64,000 bases of DNA from Herbinix hemicellulosilytica (GCF_002904165.1 NZ_CVTD020000017.1:62001-126000), one strand, 5' to 3'. Positions 18,179 through 28,162 are shown, numbered from the stretch's first letter. Translations and numbers: made by a program. The notes: generated from the sequence alone by a model not told the origin.

Positions 18179-21100
18179 TTATTTACTTACTTTGACTTTA
18201 ACCAAAGGTCCTCTTCCTGCCTTATTCGTACCCCACAATTTTATTGCCGTTCCTTCTTTTTGAGCAGGAATTTCAATTACAAACTTACCGTCATTATCAA
18301 TGGTGCCCTTGTAGGTTTTATCTCCTATCTGGGCATAAACCCTTGTTTGGGTTTTTGCCACATTGAGAGCCGCATCCTTAAACTCTTTCGGAATATCCTC
18401 CGAACTTTCGCCCGAGGAAGATACATAATCCAGTAGTTCAATAGTTCCGGTTATTTTATTGTCTCCTTTCCGGATCGGATCTACTGCAGGAGCATCCGGT
18501 GCCGCCTTTACGACTGCACTTTTTAAAGGATCGCTGGTTCCGGCTTCGTTAGATGCGGTTACGGTTACGGCCGTACCCGACAGGTCTCTGTCGATTTCCA
18601 AAGTGTAAATATAATTACCGCTTGCTTCGTCATACTGGTATTTATCGGTGTTATATGTCTTTTTACCTATGGTAAGGGTAACAGTACAATCCTTTGCGGC
18701 AATTACTTTTACTTCTTTGTCCGTATTTGCTATTTCATTTAACAATGCAGGTGTATCAGGCCGTCCCGCTGTTACCGTCACTTTCTGTGCCACAAGGATT
18801 TTCCCGTCTATAAATCTTGCCATTACGTATATCTTGGTACCTACATCCAATTTTTCGTCCAGATAATATATGAAACTGTCATCGTCATCTACATTGACAC
18901 TGTATATCCTGCTCTTAAAGTTTTTACCCTCTCCATGCGCAATAGCAACATATACATCTCCTCCGGAATAATAATAACCGGATACTACATAGGATTTGCT
19001 GGTTACTTTGTTAACGATTAAGGTTGCAGAATTTGGCTTTACATAATTTTCAATATCATTAACCGTAACTTCAACGGGAATACTTGCTCTTTCCTTGTTG
19101 CCTTTAGTATCGTAAGCCACAACTGTCAAAATCTGTCCCGCATACAGCTGGTCACTTAAGGTAAATGTAAATTTGCCGTTTTTATCAGTCTTGGTAGTAT
19201 AAACTTTATTACCAAGATTTAACTTTATCGTATAAATAGTATTTGTTGAGGAAGGTACATAACCTCTTATAGTTTTCTCAATATTGCTTACTTCATAAAC
19301 CACCGGTGCATTTGGTCCAACCTCTTTAACCGTTACTGTCGTTACTCTGCTGTTTCTTGAAACATGATCAAGAGTATAAACTTTCACGGATGTACCGGCC
19401 TCAAGAGGCGGGAGCATAAGGATAAACTGCCCGTTTGAGGATATTACTCCTTCGGTTTCAACTATTTTAATTGACTTATTATAAACTTCAGTATTGGCTT
19501 CAAAAAGTTTTTTGCCGTTTTTTCCGTAAACATAAGCAATATCATCGACAAGGGCTACAACCGCCATTACATCGTCTCTGGCGTTACCGGTTATATAATT
19601 CATATTGTTATATATAGCATTCACCTGTGGCTGATTTGGACCGGTTCGGTTAATGCGTACCGCAACCCGTTCACTTTCTAGATTTCTTTCTTCATCTTTT
19701 ACATACACGGTAATGTATGTTTCCGCCAACTGACCGGGCAATGCAACAGAAAAGCTACCGCTTGATCCTACTCTTGTCTCATAAACTTTTCCGGGAGTTT
19801 CGATTACCAGGGTGGTATTCGGTTCGGCTTTTCCGCTTATCTTTGATTTCCTGTTGGTATAATTGTCTACGGTTGGCCTGGGCAGTAAATTGTCATTAAA
19901 GTTGCTTATTACAATTTTCTTGGTTGTTTTATTCCCATGAGCATCTTCTGCATATACGGTATAAACGCCGTTTTTATGCACAGTAAAGCCTTTGCTGGGG
20001 ATATTATAGGCAACTGCCCAAATATCATGGTCAGCCTCCATATCCTTGTCAAGATATTTTAAACTTACTATCTCGGAATCATCCACGGCCTGAACCGCAA
20101 CCTCAAAAGAGCTTGCTGTAGGATTCGTAATTAATGGAGCTATAACCAAATGTGGTGGTGTGGTATCATTTTTTTCTGTCGGATAGGATGCAATATAATA
20201 CTTATATTGATCCTTTACAGTCAGATATTTTACAAACCATGGCGTCTTTTCAAATAAGTCTCCTGCATAATGCGGCACTTTTATTATAAACTGATAGTCG
20301 GCAGGAAGTTTCAACTTCCAGTTGTAATCAACCTGAGGCATTATGCTGCCACTTTGTGCCAGAAGCTTTATATAATCGCCAAGTATAGCCTGGCCTCTTA
20401 CAAAGCCTTTTAAAACTATCTGTTCTTCAACACCCTTGTTTGCAACAACAGGTTTAGTAATCTTGTTGGTAGCTATCAGAAGTTCCATATCATCGGTTAC
20501 TTCTTTTCCCTGATAACGGACATTGGACACTCTTCTGTTGCTGCTAATAATATTGCCGGAAAAATCGTATCTTGGATCTTTACTAGGGTCTATTTCATAG
20601 GTGATGCCGTCAAATATATAGAAATTGCTCCAGTCATTCAGCCACTCTTCCCTAATAAGGGATTGTAAACCTGTGTCTTTCATCAAAGAAGCCATGGTGC
20701 TGTCTGACCATTTCATATTTTTACCTATGGTCTCATAAGCACTGGCTGACCATTCCAACCACTCTTTCAGTTGGGCTCCCGTAATCGTATACACATATAG
20801 ATAACTGTTATAGTTCTGCAGGGAGGCGAGATTCGCTTCCGAAATTTCACCGCTGATTTTAACGAAATCATCTATAGATTTAACCCCGTAGCTTTCATAG
20901 CTAGAAGCGGCTATAATGGGGTAATTTATGTATTCTTTATAATCGGCCTTTATTTTGGACAAGGCATAATAAATCTTTGAATCATTCAATAACTGTATGG
21001 CGGCATTGTCGGAAAGCAAGCCGAAATAATTGTGAATTAAAGAGCCAGGCTCCAGCTGAGCAAGAACATCTTTTGAATAATGAAGAAGCTGCTTTTCCCA

Positions 21101-22192
21101 TTCTCCAAACATAGCAGCTATGGTCTTGTCTTCCTTCGTATCTTTTTCCGTGACCATTCGAAGTTCGGATTTGCGGTCAACTATCTTTACCGAATTTCCC
21201 GCTGTCTCTAATACCAAATCTACAACTCCGACAGCCCTTCCCCGGTCACCGGCCATCACAACATTTTTTCCGTTCATAAGATAAGTTTTCTTATCAACAT
21301 TCGGAAGCTTATAGTATGGTGATGTCATATCGGTAGTAGGGTAAAGATTATGCTCATGGCCACATACAATAACATCAATTTCATCTATTTTTGAAAGAGC
21401 ATACGCAACATTCTTAAAATTGAGTTCTGGGTTAACAGGGCCTATTCCGGTATGAGACAAGGAAATAATAATATCGGCTCCCATTTCTTTAAGCTTTTTA
21501 GCCTGTTTTTTAGCATTTTCCACTATATCTTCACCGGTCAGGATACCTGCATAGCTATGGGTTTTACCCGTCAGATGGGGAATAGTATGACCCATAATTC
21601 CTATCTTTACCTCAACTTCTTTGCCGGACGTGGTTTTTAATTTACGGGTAATAAGCATATTTTCAAGAAAAGGATGTTCCCCTGTTCTTGCATCTGTTAC
21701 ATTGGATACAACGGTAATATCCCTAAGGCCTGAGCCGTCCAGCTGCTTTAAGATATAATCATACCCGTAGTCAAATTCATGATTGCCCAAAGTTATGGCA
21801 TCATAACCAACATATTTCATAGCCTGTAATATAGGCTGTATTGCATCCTGATTTGTCGAGAAAATATATTCGGTTGTAAAGTCAAATAAGAAATCCCCGG
21901 CATCTAAAACGATGGTATTTCCATCAGGCAATTCGGCTTTTGCTTTTTTTATAAGGTCAAAAGCTCTGGCCAAACCCCCGTTATTATAATCCACGCCTTG
22001 CTCAAAATCGAAGCTTTTAAGCTGACCGTGCAAATCCGTGGTTCCGATAATTCTTAGCTTTACTGTCTCTTTATCATTAATAGCTGCATTTACGCTTCGA
22101 ACATCGGATTTATTAATGCCGATAAAGAATCCCAATAAAAGAAACGATAAAACTGCTGTTAAAATGTAATATTTTGTCCTTCTTTTCGTCAT
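18179..22192 (-). CDS. Secreted 5'-nucleotidase / 2',3'-cyclic phosphodiesterase with Ig-like repeats
   Basis: This 1337-residue exoenzyme has a signal peptide (hydrophobic helix at about 10-25). The metallophosphatase domain follows: TTDLHG (Asp53, His55), AGD (Asp100), GNHEFD (Asn137, His138), a SLSHTGIG histidine and CGHEHN. The 5'-nucleotidase C-terminal substrate domain comes next (about 370-650). From about residue 690 to the end are several beta-sandwich modules of the bacterial Ig type (TTLVIETPGKVY, KVYTTKTDKNGKFTF and similar), with a conserved DKNGKF/DNDGKF turn. There is no LPXTG or SLH anchor, so it is likely released or wall-associated through the Ig domains. It would feed extracellular nucleotides to the deoD-deoC-cdd pathway nearby. 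The catalytic part is certain; the exact substrate is not. Confidence 0.93.
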   Translation of the reverse strand: MTKRRTKYYILTAVLSFLLLGFFIGINKSDVRSVNAAINDKETVKLRIIGTTDLHGQLKSFDFEQGVDYNNGGLARAFDLIKKAKAELPDGNTIVLDAGDFLFDFTTEYIFSTNQDAIQPILQAMKYVGYDAITLGNHEFDYGYDYILKQLDGSGLRDITVVSNVTDARTGEHPFLENMLITRKLKTTSGKEVEVKIGIMGHTIPHLTGKTHSYAGILTGEDIVENAKKQAKKLKEMGADIIISLSHTGIGPVNPELNFKNVAYALSKIDEIDVIVCGHEHNLYPTTDMTSPYYKLPNVDKKTYLMNGKNVVMAGDRGRAVGVVDLVLETAGNSVKIVDRKSELRMVTEKDTKEDKTIAAMFGEWEKQLLHYSKDVLAQLEPGSLIHNYFGLLSDNAAIQLLNDSKIYYALSKIKADYKEYINYPIIAASSYESYGVKSIDDFVKISGEISEANLASLQNYNSYLYVYTITGAQLKEWLEWSASAYETIGKNMKWSDSTMASLMKDTGLQSLIREEWLNDWSNFYIFDGITYEIDPSKDPRYDFSGNIISSNRRVSNVRYQGKEVTDDMELLIATNKITKPVVANKGVEEQIVLKGFVRGQAILGDYIKLLAQSGSIMPQVDYNWKLKLPADYQFIIKVPHYAGDLFEKTPWFVKYLTVKDQYKYYIASYPTEKNDTTPPHLVIAPLITNPTASSFEVAVQAVDDSEIVSLKYLDKDMEADHDIWAVAYNIPSKGFTVHKNGVYTVYAEDAHGNKTTKKIVISNFNDNLLPRPTVDNYTNRKSKISGKAEPNTTLVIETPGKVYETRVGSSGSFSVALPGQLAETYITVYVKDEERNLESERVAVRINRTGPNQPQVNAIYNNMNYITGNARDDVMAVVALVDDIAYVYGKNGKKLFEANTEVYNKSIKIVETEGVISSNGQFILMLPPLEAGTSVKVYTLDHVSRNSRVTTVTVKEVGPNAPVVYEVSNIEKTIRGYVPSSTNTIYTIKLNLGNKVYTTKTDKNGKFTFTLSDQLYAGQILTVVAYDTKGNKERASIPVEVTVNDIENYVKPNSATLIVNKVTSKSYVVSGYYYSGGDVYVAIAHGEGKNFKSRIYSVNVDDDDSFIYYLDEKLDVGTKIYVMARFIDGKILVAQKVTVTAGRPDTPALLNEIANTDKEVKVIAAKDCTVTLTIGKKTYNTDKYQYDEASGNYIYTLEIDRDLSGTAVTVTASNEAGTSDPLKSAVVKAAPDAPAVDPIRKGDNKITGTIELLDYVSSSGESSEDIPKEFKDAALNVAKTQTRVYAQIGDKTYKGTIDNDGKFVIEIPAQKEGTAIKLWGTNKAGRGPLVKVKVSK

Positions 22193-22494
22193 TATTCCTC
22201 CTTACTAAGAAGAATCAATCATTGTGACTTGTGTCACGATTGTTCTTCAAATCTTTGTGTTTTTTGCCAGCCATTCACATCCAGGGTATATTTTAGTAAA
22301 TTTTTAAGGCAAAAGAATGGCAAAAAAGTGAAGAATAATTTACCATTCCCAATTATTCCTAAGGTGGAAAAAAGAAAATGGTCCTCTAAAGATGTTATTT
22401 AATCACACTAAATACTATAACAATGGGATAACTCCATATTTGCGAAAATAAAGAAAATAAGCTTATAAAATTTTTTTTGCAGTATAAAACAACT
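22193..22494. other. Gap upstream of the nucleotidase gene; no gene
   Basis: About 300 bases without a convincing frame. The notable element is the inverted repeat at 22224-22237. The rest is AT-rich spacer that should hold the nucleotidase promoter, which I could not place with confidence. Confidence 0.5.
22224..22237. promoter_or_regulatory. GTGAC-4-GTCAC inverted repeat, possible operator
   Basis: The 5-4-5 palindrome TTGTGAC-TTGT-GTCACGA lies 32-45 bases upstream of the nucleotidase ATG. It resembles half-sites of CRP/FNR-type regulators, but the spacing (4 rather than 6) does not match CRP. No regulator can be assigned. Confidence 0.35.
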
Positions 22495-22524
22495 AAAAGC
22501 TGACCCCATATCAGGTCAGCTTTT
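22495..22524. terminator. Intrinsic terminator after mrnC
   Basis: An 11-bp perfect stem pairs 22495-22505 (AAAAGCTGACC) with 22514-22524. The tails are only moderately T-rich, but the position directly after the mrnC stop fits the end of the cysE-cysS-mrnC transcript. Confidence 0.8.
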
Positions 22525-22535
22525 GCTTTAACTAT

Positions 22536-22967
22536 CTATTTTTTATCTTTAAATATCGGCTGCATCAGTTCCATCATACGGGCAGTCTGGCCGCTTAAGT
22601 ACAGGTACCCCATCAGGGCTTCCAGGCCCGTAGCAATCCTATAGTCAGATAAGTCTGCGTTTTTAGAAGCATGAATAGATTTGGAATTTCTTCCCCGTTT
22701 AAAAACTGCCAATTCATCCTCTGTCAACAGATCCTGTATCATATGGTAATGCTTTGCCTGGGCAGAAGCTTGTACCAGCTTAATAGCTTTCTGATGAAGC
22801 TTATTAACCGGGGCATTACCCTGTTCCACTATAATAGTCCTGATAACAAGGTCATAAATGGCATCTCCTATATAAGCCAGTGCAAGACCGGAGTAAGACT
22901 TTATGTCCGTATCCTGGATATTAAAAGATTGTCTGATATAAGCCGCCATGTTTATTTTCTCTTCCAT
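22536..22967 (-). CDS. mrnC: Mini-ribonuclease 3
   Basis: The 143-residue protein is a catalytic RNase III domain without the dsRNA-binding domain, as in Mini-III, which matures 23S rRNA in Bacillus subtilis. The signature [16 protein letters not shown] carries the catalytic Asp, and [11 protein letters not shown] the second acidic motif. GAAGGTG lies before the ATG. It overlaps the cysS 3' end by 16 bases, so translation is coupled. The cysS-mrnC order is also found in Bacillus, which supports the call. Confidence 0.95.
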   Translation of the reverse strand: MEEKINMAAYIRQSFNIQDTDIKSYSGLALAYIGDAIYDLVIRTIIVEQGNAPVNKLHQKAIKLVQASAQAKHYHMIQDLLTEDELAVFKRGRNSKSIHASKNADLSDYRIATGLEALMGYLYLSGQTARMMELMQPIFKDKK

Positions 22968-24355
22968 CTTACACCTTCTTTTGTATCCTCAAGTATTATA
23001 CCTTTCTTTAAAAGCTCGTCCCTGATTTTGTCTGCTTTCGCATAATCCTTGTTCTTTCTTGCTTCCTGCCTTTCTTCGATAAGCTTTTCGATTTCTTCAG
23101 GCAGAATTTCTTCTTCTTTTTCTGTTTCTATTCCCAGTATATCACATAAGGATACAATTCTTTCTTTCATCGATAAAATAAATTTTTTATTTTTGTCAGT
23201 GCCGCAATTTATATTTGCAAGCTTAACCAGCTCAAAAATAGCCGCAATAGCATCAGCAGTATTAAAATCATCATCCATTGCCGCCTCAAATTTTTCCCTC
23301 AGCAAGTCTGCTTCTTTAAGTACTGCCTCTTCTTTGGCAGTCAAATCTCCATCCTTTACCGAATCGTTTTTAAGCAAATAATCAAGCTGTCCCACGCAAG
23401 TCAATATCCTCTCCAGCGAATTTGCAGCCGCCTCCATTAAATCTCTGCTGAAATTCAAAGGACTGCGATAGTGGGCATTCAGCATGAAAAATCTTAAGAC
23501 TTGCCCCGAATATTCTTTGCATATATCTCTTACGGTAAAGAAATTTCCCTCAGATTTGGACATTTTCTTGTTGTCTATATTAATAAACGCGTTATGCATC
23601 CAGTACCGGGCAAATTCTTTGCCGGTTGCGGCTTCACTTTGGGCAATTTCATTTTCATGGTGAGGGAAAATTAAGTCTTCACCGCCGCCGTGTATGTCAA
23701 TCTGCTCTCCCAGATATTTACTGCTCATGACCGAGCATTCAATGTGCCAGCCGGGACGGCCGTCTCCCCAGGGTGAAGGCCAACTGGGTTCTCCTTCTTT
23801 TTTTGGCTTCCAAAGGACAAAATCCATGGGGTCTTCCTTTAATTCACTTACGGCAATTCTTGCTCCCGCTTCCAAATCGTCAATATTCTTTTTGGACAAC
23901 TTTCCGTAATCTTTAAAGCTTCTTGCCCTGAAATAAACTGTTCCGTCTTTTTCATAAGCATAGCCTTTATCTATAAGTGTTTTTATCATCTCTATCATCC
24001 CTTCGATTTCCTCGGTAGCTTTGGGATGATATGTGGCTTCCTTAACATTCAAGGCTTTCATATCAGTCCTAAATTCCTTTATAAAGCGCTCGGATATAAC
24101 CGAAGCATCGACGCCTTCCTCAATAGCTCTTTTGATTATCTTGTCGTCTACATCGGTAAAATTTGATACATAATTTACCTTATAACCCTTATATTCAAAA
24201 TATCTTCTTACCGTATCAAAGAATATGGCGGGTCTGGCATTTCCGATATGGATATAATTATATACGGTAGGGCCGCACACATACATTCGCACTTTGTTTT
24301 CTTCGACAGGAATAAATTCTTCTTTTTTTTGTGTCAATGTATTGTAAATTTTCAT
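22952..24355 (-). CDS. cysS: Cysteinyl-tRNA synthetase
   Basis: This class I synthetase of 467 residues attaches cysteine to tRNA-Cys. The HIGH-type motif is IHIGNARP, the KMSKS motif is MSKSEGN, and zinc-binding Cys28, Cys (near 209, WHIECSVMS), His ([15 protein letters not shown]) are visible. AGGAGGA precedes the ATG. It lies 48 bases after cysE and overlaps mrnC. The Cys-specific T-box upstream of cysE makes expression rise when tRNA-Cys is uncharged. Confidence 0.98.
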   Translation of the reverse strand: MKIYNTLTQKKEEFIPVEENKVRMYVCGPTVYNYIHIGNARPAIFFDTVRRYFEYKGYKVNYVSNFTDVDDKIIKRAIEEGVDASVISERFIKEFRTDMKALNVKEATYHPKATEEIEGMIEMIKTLIDKGYAYEKDGTVYFRARSFKDYGKLSKKNIDDLEAGARIAVSELKEDPMDFVLWKPKKEGEPSWPSPWGDGRPGWHIECSVMSSKYLGEQIDIHGGGEDLIFPHHENEIAQSEAATGKEFARYWMHNAFINIDNKKMSKSEGNFFTVRDICKEYSGQVLRFFMLNAHYRSPLNFSRDLMEAAANSLERILTCVGQLDYLLKNDSVKDGDLTAKEEAVLKEADLLREKFEAAMDDDFNTADAIAAIFELVKLANINCGTDKNKKFILSMKERIVSLCDILGIETEKEEEILPEEIEKLIEERQEARKNKDYAKADKIRDELLKKGIILEDTKEGVRWKRK

Positions 24356-24403
24356 AAGCTTCCTCCTAACATAATTATTTAATGTATATTCATTGCTTAT
24401 GTC

Positions 24404-25096
24404 TTATTTTCCGGCAGTTTTTAATTGTTCAATCTCTTTTTTAAGTTCATCAATGGTTTCATAAATCTTCTTCAGTTCGTTTTTCAGTTCCTGATTCTCA
24501 TTTTTTAAACCATTAATATCATTTTTTATAGGGTCAGGCAAATGCACATGATCCAAATCCTCACGGGGTATTTTTACATTGTCCCGTTTTACCACCCTTC
24601 CGGGTACTCCTACAACTGTAGAATTTGGCGGTACTTCCGACAGCACCACTGAGCCTGCCCCGATTTTGGAATTGTCTCCTATGGTAAATGAACCAAGCAC
24701 CTTTGCTCCCGCACTTATCATAACGTTGTTTCCAATGGTAGGATGTCTTTTTCCTTTTTCCTTACCAGTACCTCCCAAAGTAACTCCCTGATAAAGGGTA
24801 ACATTATCTCCGATTATGGCGGTTTCCCCTATTACCACTCCTATGCCGTGGTCAATAAACAGGCCTTTTCCTATGGTAGCTCCCGGATGAATTTCTATAC
24901 CGGTTTTACGGGCTGCTCTTTGGGATATCCATCTTGCCAAGAAAAAGCGTTTCTTTTTATAAAGTTTGTGAGCTATCCTGTAATGAAGCATAGCTTTAAA
25001 ACTGGGATACAGAAAAACTTCCAAAGGGGTTTTTATGGCAGGGTCCCTTTCCTTTATAATCTGCATTTCTTCTTTTATATATTTAATTAAACCCAT
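24404..25096 (-). CDS. cysE: Serine O-acetyltransferase
   Basis: CysE makes O-acetylserine from serine and acetyl-CoA, the first step of cysteine synthesis. The hexapeptide helix is clear: [13 protein letters not shown] (catalytic Asp-His pair), then [11 protein letters not shown], then [10 protein letters not shown] chose the ATG at 25096 (230 residues) because GGGAGGT lies 8 bases before it; the longer frame from 25123 would contain that ribosome site. The C-terminus after residue about 190 is a heptad-like coiled coil ([14 protein letters not shown]). It is the first gene after the T-box. No cysK is in the window. Confidence 0.97.
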   Translation of the reverse strand: MGLIKYIKEEMQIIKERDPAIKTPLEVFLYPSFKAMLHYRIAHKLYKKKRFFLARWISQRAARKTGIEIHPGATIGKGLFIDHGIGVVIGETAIIGDNVTLYQGVTLGGTGKEKGKRHPTIGNNVMISAGAKVLGSFTIGDNSKIGAGSVVLSEVPPNSTVVGVPGRVVKRDNVKIPREDLDHVHLPDPIKNDINGLKNENQELKNELKKIYETIDELKKEIEQLKTAGK

Positions 25097-25376
25097 GAAT
25101 TGATACCTCCCGCTTAAAGTCACCGAATTACCTTAATTCTTGAGATGTATAATGTTTAGCTATAACTGTTTAAAAGTAAATTATCCGGAAATCTATGCCT
25201 CAAATTAAAATCTGAAGGCTTTTTTAAATCCGATATACAAATTTTTTAATTTTAATAAAAAGTTTATCAAATCATAAAACAGATAAATGCCGGATCGAAC
25301 CTATTTTGCAGTATGTAAATATAATTTGACCTCAAGGTAAGTTAAAATATTGATTTATCGTTTAAAAATACTGTTT

Positions 25377-25605
25377 AAAAAAACCGCCTCTAAAATATAG
25401 AGGCGGTTTTATACGCGGTTCCACTCTACTTGTATGCCAATAAAATGCATACATCTTGTCAGGTTAACGGCCGTTACCGGATTCGGCTAGTTTCCTCACC
25501 GAATCAGCTCCCGGATGCACTTCGCCCCAGTTCCAGCAAGGAGTGCTTTCAGCCGCCGACACTCCCTCTCTGATGCATTCCCTAAGGTTACTTTTCCGTT
25601 CATAG
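25377..25605 (-). promoter_or_regulatory. T-box leader, cysteine-specific
   Basis: Read on the minus strand, this is a full T-box leader. The conserved T-box AGAGTGGAACCGCG lies at 25414-25427. Its UGGA pairs with the UCCA end of an uncharged tRNA with discriminator U, as tRNA-Cys has. The likely specifier is UGC (complement of 25517-25519, context GAAGTGCATCC). The terminator stem at 25381-25410 (12 bp, followed by seven T) competes with the antiterminator. Downstream genes are cysE-cysS-mrnC, in keeping with cysteine control. Between the terminator and cysE is a 280-base spacer with nothing recognisable. Confidence 0.95.
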
Positions 25606-25785
25606 CTTTTATATGATATATAGCTTAAATTATTCCTTTAATATAATATTTGTATTATCTTCGTATTTATGCTTAATTCTATATATTTTATGGTTATCTG
25701 ATTTTCCTATTGGCTATTATAAGAAAAATATATAATCTTTAATACATTTTATGCGTATATACCGGTTTTGTCAATACCTTTACGA

Positions 25786-26337
25786 TTACCGCCCCATACG
25801 GCAGCCTCCGCATGCACCGCAACTGCGCCCATTTACATATGGCGTTACATCTGCCTGATAATTCATCATAGATTCAATGAGGCATACGGCATTGGCAGCA
25901 ATACCAAGTCCTGCTCCCGTAAAACCCAAACCTTCTTCAGTAGTTGCTTTTATATTAACCTGATCTTCGGATATCTTAAGAGCATCCGCTATATTTTTTT
26001 TCATTTCCGGCAGATAGGCTGCCAATTTGGGCCTTTGGGCAATAACGGTGGCGTCAATATTTTCAATCAAATATAGGTTATCCTCCAGCATGGCCCCTAC
26101 CTGTTTTAATAACTCAATACTGGAAGCTCCTTTATATTTTTCGTCCGTATCCGGAAAATGCTTTCCTATATCTCCTAAAGCTGCGGCTCCCAGTAAAGCA
26201 TCCATAATGGCATGTACAAGCACATCCGCATCGGAATGACCGAGCAGCCCTTTTTCAAAAGGAATCTTTACTCCCCCCAGAATCAGCTCTCTATTCTCAA
26301 CCAGTTTATGAACATCATAACCTGCACCTATTCTCAT
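25786..26337 (-). CDS. ispF: 2-C-methyl-D-erythritol 2,4-cyclodiphosphate synthase with Cys-rich tail
   Basis: IspF acts in the MEP pathway to isoprenoids, forming the cyclic diphosphate from CDP-ME-2-phosphate. Motifs GAGYDVHKL (metal Asp, His), [20 protein letters not shown] and [11 protein letters not shown] are all present. The start at 26337 follows GGAGGA; the frame from 26367 would add ten residues containing that site. The core ends near residue 157 (VCLIES), as in other IspF, but here about 25 further residues follow, ending [14 protein letters not shown] with three cysteines. That tail is unusual and could bind metal. The gene seems to stand alone. Confidence 0.96.
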   Translation of the reverse strand: MRIGAGYDVHKLVENRELILGGVKIPFEKGLLGHSDADVLVHAIMDALLGAAALGDIGKHFPDTDEKYKGASSIELLKQVGAMLEDNLYLIENIDATVIAQRPKLAAYLPEMKKNIADALKISEDQVNIKATTEEGLGFTGAGLGIAANAVCLIESMMNYQADVTPYVNGRSCGACGGCRMGR

Positions 26338-26433
26338 TATTTGTCCTCCTGAATAATATATTTTCATTCCCGTAATTATAATGTTGAAAATAATGTTATA
26401 TGAAATGTTAAATTATAATGTTAAATAATAATG

Positions 26434-27993
26434 TTAAAATGAAATATACTGAATAAACAAATCATTAAAATCCCTATCATCCGATAAGTGTATTTCTTTA
26501 GAAACAGATATAATATGTTCCAGCCTGTTTATTGCCCCATTATCGTATGAAGCCAATACCGCCCCTGAAAGGGCTGTATTTCCTAAAGTTTTTGCTTTTT
26601 TTACTGCCGACTGAGGAAACAACCCTATATATGCAGCCTTACTTATATCCAGATGATACCCGAATCCCCCGGCAATAAATACCTGTTCCACCTCGTCAAT
26701 TGATATTGCGTAGCTTTTTAACAAAACTTCAATTCCCGCTCTTATGGCAGCTTTTGCCAGCTGAACGTTTCGTATATCCTCCTGCAAAAATCTGATTCCG
26801 TCTATACAGTATCCGTTTTCAAAATACTCATCGGTCAAAAGCCCTGTACTGTCAATTATGCCTTCTTTAAGCAATTGTGCGGTAAGATCAATAACTCCGC
26901 TCCCGCACAATCCAATCGGAGCAAGCCCGTCAATCGTTTCATATTTTAAATTATTGCCGGATAAAGATACATGACATATAGCTCCCGGAATACTTCCGAC
27001 CCCGCAGGAAATATTTCCTCCTTCAAATGCCGGTCCCGCAGATGCAGAGGTCACAAGTATCTTTTCTTTATTTCCCAGGGCCAGTTCGCCGTTGGTCCCC
27101 AAATCAATAAAAAGACAAGGTTTATCTATTTTGTCAAACCCACAAGCTAAGAGTCCGGCGGTTATATCTCCTCCCACAAACACCGATATGGCCGGAAGAA
27201 TGATAACCGGTATCTTTTCAGCTATGTCAAACAGTTCATCCGAATATGAATAAATAAATCCTTCCTTATAAGGAGTAAAAGGATAAGCCCCAAGGCCCTC
27301 ACAGGGATAACCCATTAAAATATGAATCATAGCGGTATTTCCGGATATGACTATATTTTCAATATCCTTAAGCCTTATCTGCCGATAATAAGTTAAAGTT
27401 CTTATTCCGTTTGAAAGCTCTCTTCTTATAAGGGATTTTAAAAGCTCTCCTTTCCCCTCGTTAGATGCTTTTATTCTTGATATCACATCGGCTCCGTAAA
27501 CCCTTTGGGGATTGGCTGCTGTGTATTTTTCAAGGATGCTTCCGTCTGCCGAATCAATCAAAGCAATAACCAAAGTAGTAGTCCCCAAATCTATAGTAAT
27601 GCCATACCTTTTTTCATTTTTGGCAAATGAAAGGTCTTTAGTTAAACCCTTCTTAATATCAATGCCTTCAGATACTACTTTAAAATTCTTTTCCTCTTCT
27701 GTCGTCACCATTACAGTACAATCCCTTTCAGGATAAGCCATGCAGGCCAAACGAAAACCCAAAGAAAGCTCATAGTCTGTAAAATATTTTTTATCGGCCG
27801 ATGTTATATTTAGAAATCCTTCCGAAACTTTTACCCTGCACTTTCCACAGGTTCCCCTTCCGGCACATACTCCATTAACCGGTATGCCGCACCTTATCAT
27901 GGCATTATACAAACTTTCATTTGGATTTAGGCAAATTTCCCTTACTGTATCGGTCCCTGCCCTTACTATTTTAACTTTTACGGCTTTCTCCAT
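26434..27993 (-). CDS. RACo-like ASKHA protein with N-terminal 2Fe-2S ferredoxin domain
   Basis: Residues 1-90 form a plant-type 2Fe-2S ferredoxin with Cys43-x5-Cys49-x2-Cys52 and Cys84. The rest is an actin-fold (ASKHA) ATPase: ITIDLGTTTLVIALID at about 130, NTAMIHILMG, FIDLGTNGELALG, GLCGSGVIDL and FIAGGFGYHL. This architecture (DUF4445 type) matches reductive activators of corrinoid proteins such as RACo, which use ATP to drive Co(II) to Co(I). At 519 residues it is shorter than classic RACo (about 600 or more), with a short linker. No corrinoid protein or methyltransferase gene lies nearby, so the partner is unknown. AGGTGG precedes the ATG. Confidence 0.88.
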   Translation of the reverse strand: MEKAVKVKIVRAGTDTVREICLNPNESLYNAMIRCGIPVNGVCAGRGTCGKCRVKVSEGFLNITSADKKYFTDYELSLGFRLACMAYPERDCTVMVTTEEEKNFKVVSEGIDIKKGLTKDLSFAKNEKRYGITIDLGTTTLVIALIDSADGSILEKYTAANPQRVYGADVISRIKASNEGKGELLKSLIRRELSNGIRTLTYYRQIRLKDIENIVISGNTAMIHILMGYPCEGLGAYPFTPYKEGFIYSYSDELFDIAEKIPVIILPAISVFVGGDITAGLLACGFDKIDKPCLFIDLGTNGELALGNKEKILVTSASAGPAFEGGNISCGVGSIPGAICHVSLSGNNLKYETIDGLAPIGLCGSGVIDLTAQLLKEGIIDSTGLLTDEYFENGYCIDGIRFLQEDIRNVQLAKAAIRAGIEVLLKSYAISIDEVEQVFIAGGFGYHLDISKAAYIGLFPQSAVKKAKTLGNTALSGAVLASYDNGAINRLEHIISVSKEIHLSDDRDFNDLFIQYISF

Positions 27994-28094
27994 AAGTTCA
28001 CCACCTAAAATGCCGATACTTGAAAACTATACCTTTATTGTAAGTTTACCTTTAAAATCAGTCAACCAAAAGAACCAGGATATGTCAGATATTG

Positions 28095-28108
28095 TTAAGT
28101 TAACTTAA
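28095..28108. promoter_or_regulatory. 14-bp perfect palindrome upstream of the RACo-like gene
   Basis: TTAAGTTAACTTAA lies about 100 bases upstream of the ATG at 27993. It partly resembles a Rex-type TTGTTAA half-site (ATTGTTAAG at its left), but the right half does not match. Function unknown. Confidence 0.3.
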
Positions 28109-28162
28109 TATGTAAAACAGCCGGTTTAAACTTATATCTTATCTTATATAAAAAAATTATAT

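Noticed and set aside
22224-22237. CRP binding site
   Set aside because: The half-sites are 4 rather than 6 bases apart and Firmicutes rarely use a CRP of that specificity; kept only as an unassigned palindrome.
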